A DNA stretch of 64,000 nt from NCBI GenBank assembly GCA_039111635.1, contig JBCAQO010000008.1, positions 1,798,001 to 1,862,000 on the forward strand, given 5' to 3'. Each line of letters opens with the position of its first letter. Position 1 is the stretch's first letter. The notes below the pieces were generated by a model that was not told the DNA's origin, ran no database searches, and saw nothing but the letters and a program-made list of their open reading frames with translations. Of the stretch, positions 12,301-19,800 are shown piece after piece. This DNA comes from Heterobasidion occidentale. Its lineage: Eukaryota > Basidiomycota > Agaricomycetes > Russulales > Bondarzewiaceae. The position numbers were made by a program, and so were the translations under genes.

Positions 12301-12975
12301 ACCTCTGAAAGGACGTCCCAATTTTCTTCAGAATGAGATGATGCCGAATGTAGAGTGGAGCCGGAATTCGATCGACCAGGGGAGCGCCCAGGCCCTGTGA
12401 ACAGCTTCCGGAATAGACTGTCTGGTTTTCGGCGAGCTTCCTGACCACCGAAGTCTTTAGAGCTGACGGTGGCCGCATCATCATCGGGAGGAGGGGCGGG
12501 AATGCGATGGGACATAAATGAGAACACGCTGCCATTGTGATTCTGGTAGTCGTCGGTACTAGCAAGGGATGAGCTGTCAGACAAGCTGGGGCCGTCATAG
12601 TCGACTTCGATCTGAATGTGAAGGGTGATCCTACGAGTTGATGAGCTACGATACGAGAGGATCGAGCCCGAAGAGGATGTAGGTGCGTCGTCATCTCCAC
12701 CTCGATAGAAGTACTTGATTGCTTCGGTCAACTCGTTGTCGGTTGTGATATATGTCTCTTCGTCGTCGTCATCCTTCCATTTGATAGAGAACGGCTGCAT
12801 GGAGAGTGCGAATCCCCTTTCAACCTAGATACAGCGAGTGAATCTATTTGACAAGGGGCTGGAACGACGACACTCACCCGCTCCCTGAGCAGCTCATATG
12901 TACAGTTCTTGGCCGACTCGAAAGACACTTTCTTGTTGCGGGTGTGGTACGCACATTTCACAACGAGTGGTTTAT
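9384..12975 (-). CDS. PB1 plus five-ZZ-finger protein B (copy 1), NBR1-like layout
   Basis: A large minus-strand gene, paralogous to its downstream neighbour. The PB1 domain is clear: KPLVVKCAYHTRNKKVSFES carries the conserved lysine, and KWKDDDDEETYITTDNE is an OPCA-type acidic motif. About 280 residues of Ser/Asp-rich linker follow. The first ZZ finger (TDCSECG...VCATCGE, then CSMCIQK) is interrupted by about 100 Ser/Thr-rich residues. After the shared motif RRSAPRQKGQMRHAYREKVW come four compact ZZ fingers: CSACSSLIYGHRYKCASC; CMQDVVGARFRCIDC with CANCEA and HISSH; CDGCGQSIVGIRYQCASC with CSSCEEK; and CDRHMTQIIGKWYRCAYC with CSDCEE. The end is VYFP plus TAA at 9384-9386. The long exon 10,854-12,800 is open throughout. 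The PB1 exon begins near 12,975 after a splice acceptor. The first exon with the true ATG was not resolved and should lie between 12,980 and 13,250. Self- or hetero-assembly through PB1 is known for the family; cargo binding is inference. Confidence 0.75.
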
Positions 12976-13578
12976 CTGGATTCTCACTTCTCGGGAATCA
13001 GAAGACGGCGCAAATCCGAGCGTAAGAGACACATCGTACCGCAGTAGGTGACCCATGTAGTGACTCTCACCGATGAGACGCGCTGCTTACTATTTGCTTT
13101 CAACTGACCTTGTGGCTGTGTTGCGCTTCCGATCGTCTTTGCGGAATCCTGATAGCCTTCACGGACGCCTCCACGGTCCTCTGACACTTGTGACTTGAAA
13201 CTTGTTAGACTTCGTGAAATTACAATTTGTCTAGAATCTTTCTCTGTTGTTGGCCCTTTTCACACCAAATCATGGAACAGTCCATGATGGCCCAATCGAC
13301 TCGTACTTACATCCTCGGATCGCTTTCCTACGACCGTCCTTCGCATTTACCGCATATCTCATAATTTGCGCGCATGGGCCAAAGTTTTTCTTTACTCGCC
13401 CTATCACAATAGCCGGATTTTTTAAGCTGACGCCTCATAATTCAAGTACTCAGTTTCGGCCACATTTCGGTCAAAATTTCTCCATCTTGGCTCGCTTGCA
13501 TTTCTCTGACTTGCCGAGAATTCTGCGACATGCCTATAAGTACGAGTGTTCAAATTTATCAAACTCCAACGCAATACC
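12976..13578. promoter_or_regulatory. Divergent region upstream of GH45 and PB1/ZZ gene B
   Basis: About 600 bp between divergent genes. It should contain the unresolved first exon of the PB1/ZZ gene on the minus strand and the GH45 promoter on the plus strand. AT content rises towards the GH45 start. Nothing else is recognised. Confidence 0.5.
13535..13540 (+). promoter_or_regulatory. TATA-like box of the GH45 gene
   Basis: TATAAG lies about 40 bp before the ATG at 13,579 and is preserved in the second copy at 53,837-53,842. The spacing suits a core promoter element with a short leader, as is common for secreted enzyme genes of fungi. Inferred from motif and position only. Confidence 0.4.
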
Positions 13579-14432
13579 ATGAAGTTTTTGCTGTCTGTCT
13601 CACTTGCAACCGTCTATGGTGCCCTCTTCGTGCATGGGACACTTGACACCCGCGCCACAGGAGGCTACGTCCAAAATCCCTCCGGTTCCGCTTCTTTCAC
13701 CATGTATTCTGGCTGTGGTTCTCCAGGTACGTTGCACGTCGTCGCCATCGCGGTGTGCAAGCAAGCCTGATCCATACGTCTCTCGCTTCCCCAACCCGAA
13801 GCATGCGGAAAGACTGCCTCAGGTTTCACTGCGGCAATTAACCAGCTAGCGTTCGGGTCCGGGCCTGGACTGGGTGCGGGCGACGCGTGTGGCCGCTGCT
13901 TCTCGCTGACGGGTCAGGCGGACCCTTACTCACCTGCGTTCACGGGCCCGTTCAAGACTGTCATCGTGAAGGTCACCGACCTGTGCCCCGTCTCTGGAAA
14001 CGAAGAATGGTGCAGCCAGTCGACGTCTGCCCCGACGAACCAGCACGGCGCGCCCTTCCAGTACGCAGCGTTTCGCATTGGACTGTCTGAAGCCTGGTAC
14101 TGAGTTGATCCGCGCGACCTGCCGACGACGTGTGCATTAGCTTCGATCTATGCGAGGATACGGGCGCAGCTGCGGCGTTCTTCCCGTCCGGCCACGGTGC
14201 GCTCACGGGGACATTTACGGAAGTGTCGTGCAGCCAATGGTCAGGATCTGACGGCCCAAGTTTGTGGAACGGGGCTTGCCTCAGCGGGGAGTCTGCAGCT
14301 CTTTGGCCCTCAGCTGTTGGCTGCGGCAATCAAGGTTTGTCTGGCCGATTCTCCACTAATTCGCCTAATTCGTATTGTCGGACTCACCTCGCGATATTGA
14401 CAGGAACCGCTCCCTCGTTAAATACTCCGTGA
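13579..14432 (+). CDS. GH45 endoglucanase, basidiomycete small type (copy 1)
   Basis: A secreted single-domain endoglucanase of glycoside hydrolase family 45, in the small expansin-like subgroup typified by Cel45A of white-rot fungi. It cleaves internal beta-1,4-glucan bonds. Exons: 13,579 to about 13,726 (signal peptide MKFLLSVSLATVYGALFVHG, then GGYVQNPSGSASFTMYSGCG), then from about 13,802 (ACGKTASGFTAAINQLAFGS, GDACGRCFSLTG, VKVTDLCPV, PTNQHGAPFH), then from about 14,140 (FDLCEDTG, PSGHGALTGTFTEVSCSQW, LWNGACLSGE), and a last short exon. The HFD aspartate formed across the second intron is the expected general acid, and the many cysteines suit a double-psi beta-barrel. No cellulose-binding module is present. 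In this copy the last codons run three residues further (LNTP) than in copy 2, which stops at GTAPS; the copy-2 end looks ancestral. Confidence 0.92.
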
Positions 14433-14811
14433 CACACTTCTCGCATGGAAGACTATGAGACCGCACGCCGGATGTTGGCCTTGTATGTTATGGGAAAACA
14501 TTGGAGTAGTCACTGGCAGCCCCAATTGATGTCTACTTCCTTAATCTCCTGCGTGATCAACTTGACGCGCCAGACGAAATTCCTCATGGGCCCGATGTTC
14601 TCGAGAACAGTGAGGCCCGTGTGGAATCGTGAACAAGCCGCTCGAACATCGGCGAATATTTTGTGAATCCTCCGCAGATGGATCTGGGTGCCTTAAGGGA
14701 CCTTCGAAGGGTGAGGGTAGCTGAGCTGAAACAAATGACTCCGATGCATGCGTGTTCGCAATGTACAGGTGCATGCACATTGGTGATTTATTTACAAACA
14801 CAATTACAGAC
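14433..14811. other. Convergent spacer between GH45 and DHHC genes
   Basis: A spacer of 379 bp between two stop codons, expected to contain the 3' UTRs. A 73-codon frame here (14,445-14,666, plus) has no recognisable feature and is probably fortuitous. Confidence 0.5.
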
Positions 14812-16548
14812 CTAGTTGCGAGCACTATCCTGCGCCCGAACTGCCATTCGCATACGGTGCAACACCTCCGGGTTGATCTTTGGCCATACATAGACTTCTG
14901 ACCCCGACCTGCGTTAATCGAGCGCCTCAGCACACTGCGAATTTCACGAAATGATGCGAAGAACTAAACGGAAGTAGAGAAGAGGAAAAAGTAATTCAAA
15001 GACAACTCACCGACCGAGTCCTCCGCCATCAGAGATACTGTCAGAGAACCACGCTCCAGCCATCGCGCGGCTCCAATTCCTACGCCATCCGAGGTCATAT
15101 AGGCGCTCGTCGGGCAGAACAGGGAAAAAAGTCCCCTTTACGCCAATTAGATGCGCCCCCAGATGCACATCCGTGCTTGCGTGTGCGTGCACCGGGTCAT
15201 CCTTGGTATGCGCTGGACGAGAGACAATCGGGGAATTGATGTCTGGGATGCAGATGTATCGCATCCCATTGGTATGCGCGCGCCCGTGGATCCTTGGGCG
15301 CAAGTCTGGGACACCGCGCGCAACCAGTCGCTGAATGATACCATCGAGTGCAGTTTGCCCGCGTAGGATGTCGCGCACCGTCGCGACTGCCATGCCCTGG
15401 GGAGAATAGCAATCAGAAGCCAGGAGAAGCGCAAATATTGAAGAGATCAGGGAGACCAACCAGCGAAAACAGCCCAAGCACAGTACCAGCACAAATGAGG
15501 ACAGCGAGTCGCGCATGCGGGAGTTCTCCCGCACTTACCCTGCCATACATCTCCCGCTCGGCCTCAAGTAATCGAAACCCCATGATCACGCCTACAAACC
15601 ATCTCCCTATCGGCCCGCCCCACACGACCCACGACCACCATCTTGCCCACCACACCTGCACTGCCCACGCATCTGCACGCGAAGTCGCGAGCGCGAGCGC
15701 GGCATATTTCCACACACGTTTGATGACAGGGGTTGCTGCGAAAACGACAGTAGGAGGCGTTAAAAATAAGAGGGCAAGGAAGGGTTTGAGGCGGCGCGTG
15801 GTCAGGCAATTGCCCAGCTAGAAGGGTACGGAGTCGTCAAGGCAGCTGTAGTGGAGGAATAGAGGACAAAAACTTTACTTACCCACGGACAGTGGTGATC
15901 AAATCCGAGGCGGCATACCCCGCAGGTGGAGCAGTGGTGCGTACCGGGGGGCTTCCAGCGCCCCTCACAATTGTCTTTGAAGCACACATCGAGCGTGCCG
16001 TCGGCGCGGCACTCGTAGGGCTCTGTAAGGTGCCCCACGTCGGGTATGGGATAGGATGGGACGCTGTGAGTCGCACTTCCGAGGCAGAGATGGAGGTAGA
16101 GAGTGAGGATGGTCGGGAACAGGAAGCTCAAGGCAAGGATATAAACTGCTGACGACCGGACCCACGAGTCAGTTTCGTCCGCAATGGATCAAGCTTAGTG
16201 ATAGAATGCATATACCGCCTTGAAATAGTGCATTCTGGCTCTGAAGGATCCAGCCAACTGAAAAATAATCCAAAATCATCCTAAGCGTTGTATGGTATGG
16301 AAAAAAGCAACGTACCGCCAACATGGTACACCGTCACGTACCACGCATAGCTTCCTGACACGCGACGATCTGAGGAAAATCCATTGATGTGACCAATTCA
16401 CAGCGTACCAAGTGACGCCAGAGACGACGGACTGCAGAGATATCTCGACGACTCTGGTGAAAGCCCTGGAGGCTACAGAGAACAGCCGCGGCGAGCCTGG
16501 GTGGTTGCCACACATAATTGGATTTAAGCGCCCATTAAACGGAAGCAT
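14812..16548 (-). CDS. DHHC-type palmitoyltransferase (copy 1)
   Basis: A spliced minus-strand gene for a membrane protein S-acyltransferase. The zinc-binding DHHC cysteine-rich domain is complete: [35 protein letters not shown], then FDHHCPW followed across an intron by LGNCLT. The DHHC cysteine is the acyl-carrying residue. Hydrophobic segments flank it, before ([17 protein letters not shown]) and after ([34 protein letters not shown]). The C-terminal cytosolic part includes [11 protein letters not shown] and ends VRAQDSARN at the TAG at 14,812-14,814. The start is tentatively the ATG at 16,546-16,548 ([16 protein letters not shown]); the N-terminal exons around 16,270-16,400 were not fully resolved. 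It likely acts at the ER, Golgi or vacuole membrane. The transposon-like element sits only 32 bp upstream of this start in copy 1. Confidence 0.82.
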
Positions 16549-16574
16549 GGACTGATCTTGGCTGGATCTGAGGC

Positions 16575-16580
16575 ATGCCA
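16575..16580. repeat. Target-site duplication, left (ATGCCA)
   Basis: The six bases ATGCCA immediately before the inserted element occur again at 17,883-17,888 immediately after it. The uninserted second copy has a single ATGCCA at 56,883-56,888. This is the signature of a transposition event. Confidence 0.9.
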
Positions 16581-16635
16581 CAGCACATTGCCCCCAAATA
16601 TCCCCAGGGGATATTCGGGGTATATTAGCAATATA
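16581..16635 (+). repeat. Left terminal inverted repeat of the element
   Basis: Pairs with 17,826-17,882 on the other strand. ACATTGCC is at 16,585-16,592, followed by the palindrome ATATCCCC-A-GGGGATAT and GGTATATTAG. Mismatches are single scattered bases. Confidence 0.85.
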
Positions 16636-17162
16636 CCTCGAGTATACCCGGAATATACCCGTCAGGGAATATCCCTCAAATATCCCCCAGTCAATCCCAA
16701 CTGGGAGATGACTCATCCATTTCGACGGTCACCTGATGAGTGCGCGTCGTCGGACAACGTCGAGATTTCTCTTAAGTGCTCCCTTCGTCTTACCCTCTAG
16801 GAGCCTCTAGTGTGCACATACTTTGGTGAGTCTTTCTCCCACTAAAACATGTTTCCATATGCTCTATATTTCCGGTTTTCTCATATAATCAGATCTAATG
16901 CCTGAAAATGCGGGATCAGAGCGCATATATGCGTCTAATTAGGGCGGGCCGGGGTGGGTGCTAGCATCTGTGTTTCTCATGCGCGTGGTGGCTCGGATTA
17001 GCCTCAGAGTCTGCGGTGCACGCGCAAGTGCCAATGTCGTCGGGGCAGCAGCAGCAGCAGCAGCAACAACAACATCAGTGAGGCCAGTGTTCATTCGGGC
17101 TCTCCGTGTCACAGTGCTAACCCCCCGCACGGCAGTACTGACCCCCGCACTACACCGCATTC

Positions 17163-17465
17163 TTTCCATCCCCCTCGCTCCCTGCACTCGCCAACCTCGT
17201 CAAGCTGCAATCCTTCCCGGTGACCTTGTCTCTCCCCGCACTGATCTTCTCAGCCTCTGCACGCATGCTCACCCCGCTCCTCCGCAGGATGCGCCTCTAC
17301 GCTGCTGGCACCGATGCACTCGCCAGCGGCTGCGTTTTTGCGCGTGGCGTGCTACCAGATGTGCTCGTGTTCGACAGCGCGGTGCCGCAGCCCAACGCAC
17401 CCCCCAAAATATACTCCTCGAATTCGAGGCCACGCGCGGACGCACCGCTCCCGCCACCGCAATAG
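17163..17465 (+). other. Codon-biased open frame inside the element, possible captured gene fragment
   Basis: Reading from 17,163, a frame stays open for about 100 codons to a TAG at 17,463-17,465. It reads SLPALANLVKLQSFPVT, then LYAAGTDALASGCVF and ARGVLPDVLVFDSAV, and ends PLPPPQ. Third positions are mostly C or G, as in the host exons of this window, while the element's ends are AT-rich. No ATG-initiated gene structure or known domain was identified. It may be a fragment of a host gene picked up by the element, or part of a degenerate element protein. Confidence 0.35.
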
Positions 17466-17825
17466 ATTCTTGCGTCAAGGCGCTGGTCGTCCCATCCCTG
17501 ATGCGCGCTGTGGCTGCTTGCGTATGCGGGGGAACGTCTAGCCGGGATTCGCACCTCTCGCCTCCCCAAGTATATTTTGTAGATCTTTCAAGCCTTGGAA
17601 TTGTCGTGTAGTCTTCAATAGCATGTATTAGTTTTATGATTTGTTAATATATTTATTATCTATTTATGGAGCACATTTTCAAGCAATTGGTTCATGATAA
17701 TGAGCTCGAATATACCCAAAATATACCGTGAATATGCCCAGCCCCGAATATCCCCTGGGGATATTCGAGGGATTTTGTGACTATACCTCGGATATACCAC
17801 GAATGTACCGAGGGGGGGTCTGGGG

Positions 17826-17882
17826 ATATATTCCTAATATACCACGGATATCCCCAGGGGATATTCGAGGCAATGTCCGGTG
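17826..17882 (-). repeat. Right terminal inverted repeat of the element
   Basis: Inverted partner of 16,581-16,635. ACATTGCC appears in reverse complement at 17,869-17,876, preceded by the palindrome around 17,848-17,865. A further copy of the palindrome lies at about 17,745-17,764. Confidence 0.85.
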
Positions 17883-17888
17883 ATGCCA
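17883..17888. repeat. Target-site duplication, right (ATGCCA)
   Basis: The second ATGCCA, directly after the element. It contains the ATG of a short upstream frame (MPGTIDYSS, 71 codons) that lies ahead of the phosphatase start in both copies. Confidence 0.9.
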
Positions 17889-18018
17889 GGCACCATCGAC
17901 TACTCATCGACTCCATACGACCCATCCAAGTCCCACCCAACTACTATCAAACTCCTCTTAACACAGCCCATCCATCAGTACTCAACGGCGACGACGAACC
18001 AGGGCGACGACGACAGCG

Positions 18019-18727
18019 ATGCTTTCCTTCAGCTCGCCCAGCTGGCAAAGTTCACTGATATCTGCAGCGAAAGCTTCCAAATCCCCAAAGTCTAGCAGCA
18101 GCAAGCCTTCCGTCTTAGGTTCTGGCCGCGCAGCGAGTCCTATCTTACCGCGACTGTACCTCTCTGATCTTTTCACTGCGCGCAGCGAATCCGAGCTTAC
18201 GCGTCTTGGCATCACACACGTTCTCTCTATCATTGAACATGCTCCTACATTTCCTCCCTCGTCCCCCTCGTCACTGCACATGTAGCCATCGCTGATGTCT
18301 TTTCTGAGGATCTTCTGGCACATTTCGACGAAACGACTGCATTCATCCGCAGTGCCCTCGCCGAGAATGAGGAAAACAAGGTCTTGGTGTGTCTTAACTT
18401 CTGCCCGTGTCCCCACAAACGGCAGTACAATCTCTGACCATCACCCGGACACAGGTACATTGCTTCATGGGGGTAAGCCGCAGCGCGTCCGTCGTCTGCG
18501 CATACCTCATCGCGACCTCCGATATGTCGGCGGCCGCAGCGCTAGCCTTCGTGAAAGCCCGCCGCGGCGTTGTCTCGCCTAACATCGGCTTCGTCCGTCA
18601 GCTCGACGCATATGCCGTACGCTGCCTCGGCACGAGCGGTCCCGCTAAAGCCCCTCGTGCGCGTATTGGTGCAGGTATCGCGGCACGGATACGCTGGTTG
18701 AAGGAGGCGGCGGTGGGGCTGGCGTGA
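18019..18727 (+). CDS. Dual-specificity protein phosphatase (copy 1), one-base frame break
   Basis: A small two-exon phosphatase of the dual-specificity (VH1-like) class, hydrolysing phosphotyrosine and phosphoserine/threonine. From MLSFSSPSWQSSL, a Ser/Lys-rich leader passes to the fold at PRLYLSDLFTARSESELTRL and THVLSIIEHAP. The general-acid aspartate is probably in VAIADVFSEDLL. The P-loop HCFMGVSRSASVVCAYL carries the catalytic cysteine and arginine and begins right after the single intron (about 18,388-18,452). The C-terminus includes KARRGVVSPNIGFVRQL. This copy lacks a G near 18,260 relative to copy 2, which breaks the frame before the intron. The last codons also differ, because four G here are three in copy 2. 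The substrate is unknown. In this copy the promoter is shared with the DHHC gene and carries the inserted element. Confidence 0.82.
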
Positions 18728-18787
18728 GTGTTTCTGCTGTAACGGCAACGACAACGACAGGACAGAATGGAGAAACAACGGACGCCG

Positions 18788-19650
18788 CTAGTACTTAATT
18801 CCACAAGGGAAGGTTTCTTTTTGAGCGGGTTCCCGGGTATTGCCCAGTATATCACGGTTGAGACGACGGACTCCCCTGTTTACTTTCTTGTCTTTCTTGT
18901 TAGGCCGTCCCCGCGGGTCGATGTCGAACTTGTAGATGTATCTATTTCCTACTTAGTGACACCTTTTGCAGAAGTTGTTGAATTTCAGCACACGCAGTTA
19001 CATTGGTGTACATTCGATTTTAGAAGAGGGTGTTCAACTTACAGTCATATGCACGTACGTTGTCGAAGGGTCGCCGGGTCCGTCCGTGACCACTCCGACT
19101 CGATTCCGAAATAGCTTGCGTCCTTGTGTCTCTCGCCTTTGCTCGGGAGTCGGCGCACGGTGCTGATTCTTGCTGATTGATGCGTCCCTTTCGTGTCTTT
19201 CATATCGACGAACACCTCGTGCCTTCCTATGAATTCTTGGAAGCTCGTGTATGCCCGGTGGAGAGCGCGTGAGGTAAGTCAGCCCAACTTCGTAGCCTTC
19301 GTATGAGTCGATATCTTCTCGGTGCGTGCTGGTCTGTGATGGAATCCAGGCATGAAAGTGGCTAGATGTCTACTATGACATACATACACACTGATGGAAG
19401 GTGCGTGCATCTGATAGAATGGGAGGCCGAGGTCATCTGGTGACATACATCTGCGCGACTCCATCCACACTCATCCGCCGTCACAAGCTCTCCAGATTCA
19501 AAGCTTACTTCACTGTTGTTGAGTCTGCATCGTTGTACAAACAATATGGCTAGCACATTGCGGACAAGCGTAGCTGCATTGAAGCTTTCAAGGACGAGCC
19601 GTCTGCTGGCTTGTGCTACGGCAAGTATGGAACTTGATGGACGTCTTCAT
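18788..19650 (-). CDS. Unrecognised small spliced protein (copy 1), frame-broken
   Basis: Best read with the second copy. A minus-strand gene appears to start at the ATG at 19,648-19,650 and to end at the TAG at 18,788-18,790. The first part (MKTSI, then NAATLVRNVLAILFVQRC and NNSEVSFESGELVTADE in copy 2) is moderately hydrophobic and could be an organelle presequence. A middle exon reads FQEFIGRHEVFVDMKDTK and DASYFGIESEWTRTDPGDPS. A GTACGT donor then joins to YIYKFDIDPRGRPNKKDKK and an end rich in Arg and Lys. Copy 1 has one-base differences near 19,630, 19,468 and 19,078 that disrupt it. I do not recognise the family. The middle splicing is uncertain because two frames overlap there. It converges on the phosphatase gene, with 60 bp between stops. 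Confidence 0.4.
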
Positions 19651-19742
19651 CAGTCAGGGCAAGTTGTTTGCCGCTACTCCGGGCCCCTGGATTTCAATCG
19701 CATACACATGTCCCCGAGTTTTCACAGCGCTTCGTTGAGTGT

Positions 19743-19749
19743 TATATAA
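19743..19749 (+). promoter_or_regulatory. TATA box of the first P450
   Basis: TATATAA lies 52 bp before the ATG at 19,801 and is identical in copy 2 at 58,747-58,753. Position and sequence suit a core promoter. Confidence 0.45.
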
Positions 19750-19800
19750 CGCAGGGTGGAGGATGCTTAGTATCTCGACTGCTTCTGATCTTGCTCTGCC

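Larger units (their letters stand above)
16581..17882. mobile_element. Non-autonomous TIR DNA transposon, polymorphic (present in copy 1 only)
   Basis: A 1,302-bp segment with no counterpart in the otherwise collinear second copy. Its ends are imperfect inverted repeats of about 50 bp: read inward, both share ACATTGCC, AATATCCCC, GGGGATAT, GGTATATTAG and AATAT in the same order. Both subterminal regions are dense in ATATACC-like heptamers and in palindromes of the form ATATCCCC/GGGGATAT. The flanks are a 6-bp direct duplication. No transposase domain could be recognised inside, so it is most simply a non-autonomous element mobilised in trans. A 6-bp duplication does not by itself decide a superfamily. 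The centre is GC-rich, includes a short CAG/CAA run near 17,049-17,071 and holds a codon-biased frame (see separate entry). Its near-intact ends and exact empty site suggest a recent insertion. Confidence 0.88.

Noticed and set aside
17049..17071. CAG/CAA run as a possible polyglutamine or polyalanine coding tract
   Set aside because: It lies inside a transposon without a credible gene, so it is a simple repeat only.
16958..17611. 217-codon frame inside the TIR element
   Set aside because: It begins at GTG, is low-complexity (Ala and Thr from the CAG/CAA run) and has no transposase motif. The overlapping frame at 17,163-17,465 has the better codon bias.
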